The notes beneath the pieces are model-generated. The model had not been told where the DNA came from. It did no database searches and saw only the letters and a list, made by a program, of their open reading frames with translations. Positions 18,182 to 24,329 of a stretch of 29,080 nt of DNA are shown in pieces (positions within the stretch are counted from its first letter, which is position 1; each line of letters starts with the position of its first letter). This stretch comes from JARYMI01 sp037444845. GTDB lineage: Bacteria; Acidobacteriota; Aminicenantia; Aminicenantales; UBA8522. The stretch is from NCBI GenBank assembly GCA_037444845.1, contig JBBILQ010000030.1, positions 1 through 29,080 on the forward strand, written 5' to 3'. The position numbers were made by a program, and so were the translations under genes.

Positions 18182-18231
18182 GCAAACCTCCTTCGATTCA
18201 AGTTGGCGTGTAATGACAAGGCGATGCCAGG

Positions 18232-18261
18232 ATTTTAATCCAGGACTCGAAAAAACGTCAA
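18232..18261 (-). promoter_or_regulatory. Promoter of the aminotransferase operon with overlapping palindrome
   Basis: On the minus strand, TTGACG (18256-18261), an 18-bp spacer and TAAAAT (18232-18237). The -10 lies inside a perfect palindrome GGATTTTAATCC (18230-18241), a position suited to repression. The -35 ends only 6 bp from the repeat element that begins at 18268. Confidence 0.55.
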
Positions 18262-18267
18262 GAATTA

Positions 18268-18582
18268 GGGGGACGCCATACGTAATGCACTAAATTTCCG
18301 TGCACTTAGTTCCCCGTGATCTACAGATAGCACAATGCTCCCCCTGTCGGACTTCCGCCTTCCGCACCTATTGACCTCCCCCCCTGTCTTGCCTATCTCT
18401 CTGTCCTGCCACTCGCTCCGCTGCCCTCTCTGCCGTGAGGCCCTTTTCCGTGCGATTCTTTACTGGACAATTCTTTGCCATGAGGCTCTCTGCGGCGAGA
18501 CCCTCTGTAGCGCGACTCCCTGCCGTGTGATCCTATCCTGTACAACCCTCGCGAATTTTGTGCATTACGTATGCTGTCCCCC
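18268..18582. mobile_element. Non-autonomous palindrome-bounded (MITE-like) element
   Basis: The ends are inverted copies: 18268-18295 reads GGGGGACGCCATACGTAATG.. and the reverse complement of 18555-18582 reads GGGGGACAGCATACGTAATG.., 25 of 28 positions identical. The first 77 bp (18268-18344) match a second copy at 23838-23914, and a third end lies at 27569-27596. Ends of this sort often accompany IS200-like or RAYT transposase genes in related genomes, but no transposase is encoded here. The interior holds a 15-bp tandem repeat. Apart from this element and a promoter, the 454-bp gap 18182-18635 contains no gene I can support. Confidence 0.7.
18430..18549. repeat. Eight degenerate copies of a 15-bp tandem repeat
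   Basis: Eight consecutive 15-mers fit a consensus close to YTGCCGTGMGAYYCT. The unit at 18406-18420 and the 9-bp piece before the array may be decayed further copies. Because 15 is a multiple of three, both strands read as five-residue repeats: [CFY]-x-x-[AIT]-L on the plus strand and [SP]-H-G-[RK]-E-like on the minus strand. Confidence 0.8.
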
Positions 18583-18635
18583 GATATTTCCTCCCAATAA
18601 TTGGGCAAATATGCTGTCGCCTGATTTCGGGCTTA

Positions 18636-18869
18636 TCAAAATTTCAACGGAATTTTGAACGCCTTGCCCGTTGATTCATCCGTGAAGGAAATTCTCTTAT
18701 TTTTGATTACTTGCTCTTTTGCATTCAGAAGCTCAATCCCATATATCTTTCCGTCGGGGGATATATCGATATTGAGTTCAGCACTAATCTGGCGGGTCTC
18801 AACGCCCTTTCTTTTCTGTCTGAATCGGATGTAGGCAATGTTATATCTCGGATCATAGGTGATATCCAT
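18636..18869 (-). CDS. DUF2283 family protein (probable antitoxin-like partner)
   Basis: 77 residues. MDITYDPRYNIAYIRF and LNIDISPDGKIYGIELLNA are the recognisable DUF2283 segments, a small beta-rich fold. Proteins of this family often follow a DUF4258 gene, and the pair is commonly treated as a putative toxin-antitoxin module; neither activity has been shown for this pair. CAGGAG stands 8 bases before the ATG. It overlaps the last 17 bases of the upstream DUF4258 gene, so translation is coupled. Confidence 0.82.
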   Translation of the reverse strand: MDITYDPRYNIAYIRFRQKRKGVETRQISAELNIDISPDGKIYGIELLNAKEQVIKNKRISFTDESTGKAFKIPLKF

Positions 18870-19131
18870 GGCTTTGCTCCTGAAAATATTTTACTACAAC
18901 TGTGATGACGATAAAATCTCTTTCCTCATCAACTCCATAGACTTCAACCTGTTTGATCCGAAAGAATTTCCCATTTCTATTGCTCTCAAAAGGAAAACTG
19001 TGTCTGAAGCCTGTGCGACCAAATTTCGCAGGAAATTTTTCGCCCTTGCTGATTGCGGTTCTAACCTCATTTTCGGTTGCCCCGCGCTCCTCCATACGTT
19101 CCCTGGCGTGAGGATGAATAATAATGGCCAT
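18853..19131 (-). CDS. DUF4258 family protein (probable toxin-like partner)
   Basis: 92 residues. HPHARERMEERGATENEV (about 6-23) is the typical DUF4258 opening with conserved H, R and E residues; IVITVVVKYF (about 75-84) is the closing strand. The fold is related to RelE-like small toxins in general shape; an RNase role is inference. ATG at 19131 is preceded directly by an in-frame GTG at 19134, and neither has a clear ribosome site. Followed by the overlapping DUF2283 gene. Confidence 0.8.
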   Translation of the reverse strand: MAIIIHPHARERMEERGATENEVRTAISKGEKFPAKFGRTGFRHSFPFESNRNGKFFRIKQVEVYGVDEERDFIVITVVVKYFQEQSHGYHL

Positions 19132-19229
19132 CACAAAAAGAGCCGCTCGGGCCCAAAAAACAAGCTCACGAGCGTGTAATCTCAGCAGTGAATGTGCTGC
19201 TCGGCGACCGAGGTTCTGTGACAGAATAT

Positions 19230-19270
19230 GGGGATATGACCCAATTTTCTGAAATCGGGATCGTGTCCCC
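19230..19270. repeat. Palindromic repeat, family B, copy 1
   Basis: A 41-bp imperfect hairpin: GGGGATATGACCCAATTT pairs with AAATCGGGATCGTGTCCCC. A close copy is at 28597-28636. REP-like; it lies between the DUF4258 and PIN genes and may also act as a bidirectional transcript end. Confidence 0.7.
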
Positions 19271-19281
19271 TCAAGTTGCTA

Positions 19282-19746
19282 TCATTTCTTTCTCCTCCGG
19301 TTTCTCTTGAGCCAGAGCAGAAACTCGTCCGGTCTCATAATTTTGATCTTGCCGAAGCTACGAAGCGCCAAAAGGTGAGAATCGCCGGATACGATGACGT
19401 TAGCTTGGGACTCGACGGCGCATTCGAGAACTCGATTATCAGCAGGATCCTCCACGATAGCTTCGATCTTCTCTTCGGGTTCGGCAAGCTCGGCCAGATC
19501 CTCGATCTCCCTTATCAAGGCTCTAACAACTCTCTCCGGATATTGAAACTTCTTGCCCTCCAGAACCCCCTCGATCTCACTCAGGATGTCGTCCGAAACG
19601 GCAAGTTCGACGAGCCCCTTGATGGCCAAGTCCAGGACCTTCCGCGGCTTCCCCCCGAAGACGATCGCAGATAACAAAACGTTGGAATCAAGGACGAGCT
19701 TAGGCTTTTCGAACTTCTTTTTCGGTGCGGTACTTCTGGATTTCAC
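19282..19746 (-). CDS. PIN-domain RNase toxin (COG1569-like)
   Basis: 154 residues from a GTG start. The PIN fold opens KLVLDSNVLLSAIVFGG with the first catalytic Asp, continues with an acidic SEIEGVL segment, and has EDPADNRVLECAV with two more acidic metal ligands; it ends in a very basic KRNRRRKK tail. PIN toxins cleave RNA with Mg2+. A longer frame exists from 19833 but would overlap the antitoxin gene by about 134 bp. The GTG at 19746 follows AGAGGAAG at about 10 bases and gives a 47-bp overlap, so I prefer it. Partner: the RHH antitoxin immediately upstream. Confidence 0.85.
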   Translation of the reverse strand: MKSRSTAPKKKFEKPKLVLDSNVLLSAIVFGGKPRKVLDLAIKGLVELAVSDDILSEIEGVLEGKKFQYPERVVRALIREIEDLAELAEPEEKIEAIVEDPADNRVLECAVESQANVIVSGDSHLLALRSFGKIKIMRPDEFLLWLKRNRRRKK

Positions 19747-19954
19747 GCGCGATATCTTCCTCTCGAAGCCCGAGCCGTTGGGTCTGACGGCTTCCGAAAG
19801 TAAAGAGCTTTTCCCACCTCGATTTGCGCCCAATGTACAGGCGGGCCGCTTCGCGAATCAGCTCAGACCGCGTGCGCGATTCTTGTTTGGCGGTCCTGTC
19901 AATCTCCGCCAGAAGTTCCTTATTGAAAGAGATGTTAACGGTCGTCCCGGCCAT
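19700..19954 (-). CDS. Ribbon-helix-helix (CopG/MetJ-type) antitoxin
   Basis: 84 residues. TTVNISFNKELLAEIDRTAKQESRTRSELIREAARLYI is a standard RHH domain: a beta-strand with alternating side chains for the DNA groove and two helices. The C-terminal half (about 45-84) is the expected toxin-binding extension. ATG at 19954 follows GGAGG by 8 bases; a TTG at 19969 is less likely. It should neutralise the PIN toxin and repress the operon by binding the palindrome in its promoter. Confidence 0.87.
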   Translation of the reverse strand: MAGTTVNISFNKELLAEIDRTAKQESRTRSELIREAARLYIGRKSRWEKLFTFGSRQTQRLGLREEDIAREIQKYRTEKEVRKA

Positions 19955-19984
19955 TGTTCTTTCCTCCAAAACTCACCTCCTCAT

Positions 19985-20012
19985 ATTATATACAAACTTT
20001 GTATAAAATCAA
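19985..20012 (-). promoter_or_regulatory. RHH/PIN promoter with operator palindrome in the spacer
   Basis: Minus strand: TTGATT (20007-20012), 16-bp spacer, perfect TATAAT (19985-19990). A 17-bp palindrome TATACAAACTTTGTATA (19989-20005) fills the spacer, so a bound RHH dimer would block RNA polymerase directly. Confidence 0.8.
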
Positions 20013-20104
20013 TAAGGCCGCACAAGTTATCGCTCTGCCGCCATAAAGATTCTCTGTCCTCACGAGAATGGACGCTTTGGCTCTGGCGATTTGCTCGAAT
20101 TTCT

Positions 20105-20362
20105 CTATTTGTATATGCCCTCTCTCGGGCCGAAGGAAAGGAGAATAATCTGATCTTTTTCCCACAGGTAGATAAGTCGCCGCGCCTGGCCCTTGACCGT
20201 GTATGGATATGACCTGAGAAGAGCGAACTCTCCCTTCAGCTTTTTCCCGGCCTCCGGATTCTTTTCAACTTCCAGAATCGCTCTTTTCAGCGAATCCCTT
20301 TCTGCTTCTTCTCTGATTTTCTTCCGGAGCTTCTCGAATTTCGAAGTCTGGAGGATTCGCAT
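20105..20362 (-). CDS. RelE/ParE-type toxin
   Basis: 85 residues. The pattern KFEKLRKKI (helix 1), a second helix with ILEVEKNPEAGKKLKGEF, then ALLRSYPYT, RRLIYLWEKDQIILLSFG is the RelE/ParE fold. The GEFALLRSY segment and conserved R in the third strand fit the family. Whether it cuts ribosome-bound mRNA or targets gyrase cannot be said from sequence. The ATG directly abuts the antitoxin stop (TGA|ATG), so translation is coupled. Confidence 0.82.
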   Translation of the reverse strand: MRILQTSKFEKLRKKIREEAERDSLKRAILEVEKNPEAGKKLKGEFALLRSYPYTVKGQARRLIYLWEKDQIILLSFGPREGIYK

Positions 20363-20590
20363 TCAGATGTCCTGCGGATCGAGTTCAGTCAACTTGCCCA
20401 TTTTATAGTCCACCTGGGCCTCGATGATGTCCTTGATCTCCTCTACGGTCAGCTCCGGGTTCTCGAGCGCCAGCAAACCGATCCTCAGGGCATAGCGGAG
20501 AGCGCTGGAAAAATCCCTGTCTTCGCTCTTGGCAAAGTGGTCGAGCTCATTGATAAGGTCCTCATCCATGGCGACCGTCTTTCTAATCAT
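20363..20590 (-). CDS. Ribbon-helix-helix antitoxin of the RelE-type module
   Basis: 75 residues. MIRKTVAMDEDLINELDHFAK followed by a RDFSSALRYALRIGLLA helix is an RHH DNA-binding domain; the acidic C-terminus (VEEIKDIIEAQVDYK) should wrap the toxin. I place the start at 20590 because AGGAG lies 6 bases upstream and the predicted transcription start (about 20601) falls downstream of the other ATG at 20605. Confidence 0.83.
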   Translation of the reverse strand: MIRKTVAMDEDLINELDHFAKSEDRDFSSALRYALRIGLLALENPELTVEEIKDIIEAQVDYKMGKLTELDPQDI

Positions 20591-20607
20591 GTCATACTCC
20601 TGCATAC

Positions 20608-20636
20608 TATATATGCTCCTTTCTTATTAATGTCAA
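20608..20636 (-). promoter_or_regulatory. Promoter of the RHH/RelE module
   Basis: Minus strand TTGACA (20631-20636), 17-bp spacer, TATATA (20608-20613). A near-palindrome GCATACTATATATGC (20602-20616) overlaps the -10 and is the probable operator. The stretch 20612-20637 is repeated exactly at 27606-27631. Confidence 0.75.
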
Positions 20637-20734
20637 GAAGATTGTGCTTCCCCTAAATTTTCTGTTCAATTATCCTCACTCCTAAAGACGCCTGGAGGTG
20701 GCGATGATTCTCAATCGCCGCGCTGATCAAGTAA

Positions 20735-20773
20735 CTATCGTTTCTTTCTTTTCCGGCTTTTCTCGAACCAGGA
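20735..20773 (-). pseudogene. Possible 3' remnant of a PIN toxin gene
   Basis: The minus strand reads SWFEKSRKRKKR-stop. Bases 20741-20771 match the 3' end of the PIN toxin gene (19285-19315) at 25 of 31 positions without gaps, every mismatch being a transition, and the W and basic tail are shared. It directly follows the ATPase stop. The match is short and basic-rich, so chance is not excluded. Confidence 0.35.
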
Positions 20774-20780
20774 TTGCCTC

Positions 20781-21968
20781 TCAGATTAAGTCGCTGGCCG
20801 GGGTCAAGAAAAAATCCTCCAGGTTCATGCCCTCCCCTCCCACCAGGTATGCCCGTGCGCCCGGATGCCTCTTGAGGAAGAGCCCGATTCCGGGGATTCT
20901 GTCCCTCACCCTGCCGCTTTTCACCTCGATCGCGGCCAGCCGCCCGCCCTTTTCCAACACGAAATCCACTTCCCTCCGGTTCTCAAGCCAGAAGCTCACG
21001 CGGATTTCTTGCCCAACTGCCGAGGCCAGGAGATGAGCGCCGACTGCCGACTCCACCATCCTCCCCCATGCCGCTGGATCCTGCCGGACTGCATTAAACC
21101 CCAACCCGGCCAACGCGCTGATGAGGGCCGTATTCAGGACCTGGAGTTTCGGACTCGAGGCTTTTCGCTTTACCGGCGCCGCAGAATACTTCTGAAGTCC
21201 CGTCATCAGTCCCGCCGCACTCAGAAGGTCCAGATAATGCGACAAGGTTGTTGTATTCCCGGCGTCCTGTAACTGCCCGAGCATCTTGTTGAAGGAGAGG
21301 ACACGGCCAGAATAAAGCACCCCGAGCTCGAAAACTTGTCGCAGGAGCGCCGGCTTGTCAACCCGGCTCATCATCAGGATATCGCGGGAGATCGTCGTCT
21401 CCACGATGGAATCCCGGACATAATCCCGCCAGCGCTGCTCCTGGGAGATGAGCGGGGCGGCGCCGGGGTAGCCGCCAAAATAGATATATTTATCCAGATC
21501 GAATCCGAAAGCGTCCCTCATCTCATTATACGTCCAATGAGAAAGGCGAAGGATTTCGAATCGCCCCGTCAGGGATTCCGTCAAGCTGCGCTGGAGAAGG
21601 AGCGATGACGAACCAAGCAGCGCAACCTTGAGGGCTAATCCAGCCCGCGTATCCTCATCCCACAGCTTTTTGACTGTCTCGCTCCAGGCCGGGATTTTCT
21701 GAATCTCGTCGATAACCAGGATAAAACTCCGGCTGGAGGAGGCAGCGAGCTCGTGCCGGGCAGCGTTCCATTGCTGCTCCAGCCAGGCCGGCCCACTCGC
21801 TTCGGCCGCATCAGCAGAAGCATACCGAGAAGGAATAGGCAGCTCTCTCAGAACCTGGCCAACGAGGGTGGTCTTTCCAGACTGCCTGGGGCCTGAGAGC
21901 ACCTGGATAAAACGCCGCGGCTCCGTGAGCCTGTCGAAAAGTACCTTAAACTGGGGCCTCTTATACAT
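20781..21968 (-). CDS. AAA_14-DUF4143 ATPase with intact PD-(D/E)xK-like motif
   Basis: 395 residues. P-loop GPRQSGKT (26-33), Walker B VIDE (85-88), sensor LLGSSSLLL (about 116-124), then a winged-helix-like segment (about 215-265) and a C-terminal DUF4143 nuclease-like domain with REVDFV and IEVKSGR, which give the D...ExK pattern of PD-(D/E)xK folds. These ATPases are widespread and poorly understood; roles in stress or selfish modules are suspected, none proven. GGGAG lies 6 bases before the ATG. The upstream region has an elaborate TTGAGTA operator, and the winged helix could be what binds it. Confidence 0.88.
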   Translation of the reverse strand: MYKRPQFKVLFDRLTEPRRFIQVLSGPRQSGKTTLVGQVLRELPIPSRYASADAAEASGPAWLEQQWNAARHELAASSSRSFILVIDEIQKIPAWSETVKKLWDEDTRAGLALKVALLGSSSLLLQRSLTESLTGRFEILRLSHWTYNEMRDAFGFDLDKYIYFGGYPGAAPLISQEQRWRDYVRDSIVETTISRDILMMSRVDKPALLRQVFELGVLYSGRVLSFNKMLGQLQDAGNTTTLSHYLDLLSAAGLMTGLQKYSAAPVKRKASSPKLQVLNTALISALAGLGFNAVRQDPAAWGRMVESAVGAHLLASAVGQEIRVSFWLENRREVDFVLEKGGRLAAIEVKSGRVRDRIPGIGLFLKRHPGARAYLVGGEGMNLEDFFLTPASDLI

Positions 21969-22004
21969 GGTTTTCTCCCAGGAAAATTTATTTTACTCAG
22001 AGCC

Positions 22005-22039
22005 TTGAGTATTTTTACTCAATTGCTTGAGAAAATCAA
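22005..22039 (-). promoter_or_regulatory. Operator/promoter of the first ATPase gene (TTGAGTA half-sites)
   Basis: TTGAGTA (22005-22011) and TACTCAA (22016-22022) form a perfect inverted repeat with a TTTT spacer; a third half-site TTGAGAA follows at 22027-22033, and a TACTCA lies at 21994-21999. On the minus strand TTGATT (22034-22039), 17 bp and AAAAAT (22011-22016) is a weak promoter that the palindrome overlaps. The same half-sites in the same order occur at 28553-28579. Confidence 0.7.
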
Positions 22040-22135
22040 GAGGCCGTACCACTGCCCCGTTATTTGATCAAATTGACCCAGTGGTGGACGGAGGTGAAAT
22101 ACAGTTCCTCTTCGCTCCTGTAATCGGCAGTTTCA

Positions 22136-22254
22136 CTGAATTCCTGCCTCATGCTTCATCTCATCCCAAAGGACAATCCTTTCCCTGACTAAAGACAGGA
22201 ATTCCGTGTCCGTTTTCTCACTCTTGAGCAAATCCAAAGCAGAAAGGACAACCG
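22136..22254 (-). pseudogene. Duplicated 3' fragment of the wHTH-nucleotidyltransferase gene
   Basis: 119 bp match 27967-28085 without gaps and with only 3 mismatches. The minus strand reads VVLSALDLLKSEKTDTEFLS..HEAGIQ-stop, the C-terminal part of the orphan nucleotidyltransferase but lacking its last nine residues. Homology stops abruptly at both ends. There is no start or catalytic domain, so it is not functional. Confidence 0.88.
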
Positions 22255-22318
22255 AATATTGGGACAAGCCCGAATATTGACATGGCCGATTGCCGGAGGT
22301 GGCTGGCGCAAGCCATCG

Positions 22319-22340
22319 GGCCCGCAAGGGCCTTTTTTTT
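22319..22340 (+). terminator. Orphan intrinsic terminator
   Basis: GGCCC-GCAA-GGGCC followed by eight T. It points along the plus strand, yet no plus-strand gene precedes it for kilobases. A stem GGTGGCT/AGCCATC lies just before it. It may be the end of a lost gene or of a small RNA. Besides this, the operator and the nucleotidyltransferase fragment, the 451-bp gap 21969-22419 shows no gene. Confidence 0.75.
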
Positions 22341-22419
22341 ATAGAAATTTTTTCCCATAGACAGAAGAAAGGGGACACGAACGCGGAATATGGTTTGCAG
22401 TTCTGTGTTCTCCACTTGC

Positions 22420-23700
22420 CTAATTCTTGGGGGGCATTTCCAGCAGCCATTTCCAGAGCGGGAGAAGCTTGATCTTGGTTTTCTTGAATGAATCCTCTCC
22501 TTCAAGGTCGTCGGTCAGAACGAGAAGCCGGCGGCAACGAAGCTCCTCCGAGGCCTTGACCAGGGCGCCGAGCTCGCGCTCCTTTTTCCCCATCTCGGCG
22601 AAGGAACGACAGACCTGGATGAGCTCTGTAATGCGCGGTCCCGTCTTGACACAGAAATCGACCTCGGCGCCGGCCGCATCCTTCCAATAATAAATATCCC
22701 CCTCTCCCCAATACGACCTGCGGCGCACCAGTTCCGCCGCCACCAGGTTCTCATCGAGATGCCCCTCGTCTTCCGAGATCCGGAAGGCCGTTGCGGTCAA
22801 CAGCCCCGGGTCAATTCCGTAAATTTTTCTCGGAGAGATCAGCTGTTGCTTCAATTTATATGAGAAACGCCCCACAATGAAAAACAGATAACCGGTCAGC
22901 AGATAATCGACGAACTTTTTAACTGTATGGACATCTTTGATCTGGACGGCCGCTTTGAGCCGCGAATAGGAAAACTCCCGGCTGTATTGAGCGGAAAGAA
23001 GCCGGGCGAGCTCGCGAAAGGCGACGGACTTCCGGACCCTAAACCTCAGAATGATATCCTTGTGAAGGATGTCCTCATAGAGAGTTTTCAGAATCGTACG
23101 GCCGAATTTGAAGATTTCGGGGAATCCTCCGTCACGCCGGTAGGCGTCCAGCTCGCGGCGCAGCTCGGCTTCTTGAGCAGTCGTCAGGATCGTGGACGGG
23201 AGCGACCCCCCGCGCCGGACAAGGAATTCCCGGAAGGAAAACGGGAGCAGGGTGAAGTCCATGTGCCGGCCGGTGAGCCGGCTGGCCAACTCCCCCGCCA
23301 GCAGTCGCGCATTCGACCCGGTGACGATCACCCGTTTTGTCCGCCGCAGCCTCCCTATGAACAGCTCCCAACCGGGGACATTCTGAATCTCATCCAGGAC
23401 GAAGGTATCCAGTTCGCCGTGGATTTCATAGAGCGTTTCCAGAACCTGATTAAGGTCCGGGCCGGCGAGACTGAGGCGCTCGTCGTCAAAGTTCAGGTGG
23501 CCATACTTCTTGTCTTTGACGGCTGACAAGGCAAGTGTTGATTTGCCTGCCCGGCGAGGTCCCATGATCACAACGACGTTGGGATGCCGAAGGGCGGGTT
23601 CAATGTCAAGTTCACGCGGTATGATTTGCTCGTTCCGAAAAAGATATTCGACCTCTTCCTTTTGCTCGATGATAATTCGCTTTAGGTTTTGCTTGTCCAT
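22420..23700 (-). CDS. AAA_14-DUF4143 ATPase, QVC variant
   Basis: 426 residues. P-loop GPRRAGKS (47-54), NFDDERL after it, Walker B VLDE (101-104), sensor VTGSNARLL and the SRLTGR arginine segment, a winged-helix-like region (about 230-280), and a C-terminal DUF4143 domain with GAEVDFCV. Where the other ATPase has IEVKSG, this one reads LIQVCRS, so the E-x-K of the nuclease-like site is replaced by Q-V-C; I recall this as typical of one branch of the family. The two ATPases are thus distant paralogues, not a recent duplication. AGGA lies 8 bases before the ATG; a TGTGATT operator is directly upstream. Confidence 0.88.
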   Translation of the reverse strand: MDKQNLKRIIIEQKEEVEYLFRNEQIIPRELDIEPALRHPNVVVIMGPRRAGKSTLALSAVKDKKYGHLNFDDERLSLAGPDLNQVLETLYEIHGELDTFVLDEIQNVPGWELFIGRLRRTKRVIVTGSNARLLAGELASRLTGRHMDFTLLPFSFREFLVRRGGSLPSTILTTAQEAELRRELDAYRRDGGFPEIFKFGRTILKTLYEDILHKDIILRFRVRKSVAFRELARLLSAQYSREFSYSRLKAAVQIKDVHTVKKFVDYLLTGYLFFIVGRFSYKLKQQLISPRKIYGIDPGLLTATAFRISEDEGHLDENLVAAELVRRRSYWGEGDIYYWKDAAGAEVDFCVKTGPRITELIQVCRSFAEMGKKERELGALVKASEELRCRRLLVLTDDLEGEDSFKKTKIKLLPLWKWLLEMPPKN

Positions 23701-23711
23701 ACTGGATTCCT

Positions 23712-23780
23712 AATCACATACTTTTGGTTATTGTCTGTGATTTATAATCACATTATTATGGGAACCGGTTTTCATGTCAA
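23712..23780 (-). promoter_or_regulatory. Promoter and operator of the second ATPase gene (TGTGATT half-sites)
   Basis: Minus strand TTGACA (23775-23780), 17-bp spacer, AATAAT (23752-23757). Starting at the -10 is an inverted repeat TGTGATT-TAT-AATCACA (23736-23752), with a third half-site AATCACA at 23712-23718 just before the gene. Confidence 0.75.
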
Positions 23781-23837
23781 GAAGAAATTTTCCACGCTTC
23801 ATTCGTAGTCCTTCAATCATCAATAGGGGCATCAATA

Positions 23838-23914
23838 GGGGGACGTCATACGTAATGCACTAAATCCGCGTGCACTTAGTTCCCCGTGATCTTCAGATTA
23901 CATAACGCTCCCCC
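23838..23914. repeat. 77-bp palindromic repeat, second copy of the 18268 family
   Basis: Starts GGGGGACGTCATACGTAAT and ends ATTACATAACGCTCCCCC, an imperfect inverted repeat, and matches 18268-18344 over its whole 77 bp. The left edge carries a 12-bp tandem duplication (ATCAATAGGGG at 23819 and 23831). Confidence 0.75.
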
Positions 23915-23921
23915 GAATTCC

Positions 23922-24329
23922 TTAGCTGCTAAGGATATGCTCCTCGATCTTTTCTAAGACGCTCCTTACAAAATCCAAGTACTCCTTGCACTCTTTTTCT
24001 GTGACCTCGATTCCACCGGAGTAGAAATCCTGATTTCTTTTCTGGCGCATCGTGTTTCCCATGATTTCAATAGATTGGTCGTTCAGGATTTGGGCTAACT
24101 TTTCGATGATCATAGCTTGATGGCCGGGGATGCTCTTTATTTTAAGCTGATGATGACCAAGCAGGGCAATTCCCCCTTTGATCAGCGCCATATAGGCATA
24201 AGTGAACTTGACATCCAGAATGGCATCAGTTTCCGATATGCTTATGTCCCTATATGCGCCGGAAAGAGTATGCTCGATTTGCTCTTTGCTGAAATTAAAC
24301 CTGATAAAATATTTGTTCTCTAAGCTCAT
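23922..24329 (-). CDS. HEPN-domain protein, partner of the nucleotidyltransferase
   Basis: 135 residues, all alpha-helical in character. MRQKRNQDFYSGG (about 94-106) carries the HEPN signature in the R-N-x3-Y form (R98, N99, Y103) rather than the R-x4-H form of HepT RNases. HEPN proteins encoded with minimal nucleotidyltransferases are RNase toxins in the HepT/MntA type; with Y in place of H, RNase activity here is uncertain. Its ATG overlaps the nucleotidyltransferase stop by one base, so the two form a coupled pair. Confidence 0.8.
   Translation of the reverse strand: MSLENKYFIRFNFSKEQIEHTLSGAYRDISISETDAILDVKFTYAYMALIKGGIALLGHHQLKIKSIPGHQAMIIEKLAQILNDQSIEIMGNTMRQKRNQDFYSGGIEVTEKECKEYLDFVRSVLEKIEEHILSS

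Noticed and set aside
18430..18549. CRISPR array
   Set aside because: Units are contiguous 15-mers without spacers, and no cas gene is nearby.
18335..18658. Plus-strand pentapeptide-repeat protein in the mobile element
   Set aside because: Lacks the D/N and central L pattern of true A(D/N)LxX repeats, has no ribosome site and runs into the DUF2283 gene; kept only as a finding about the repeat.
23736..23752. CRP/FNR binding site (TGTGA...TCACA)
   Set aside because: The spacing is 7 rather than 6, and a third half-site in front of the same gene fits a local operator better.
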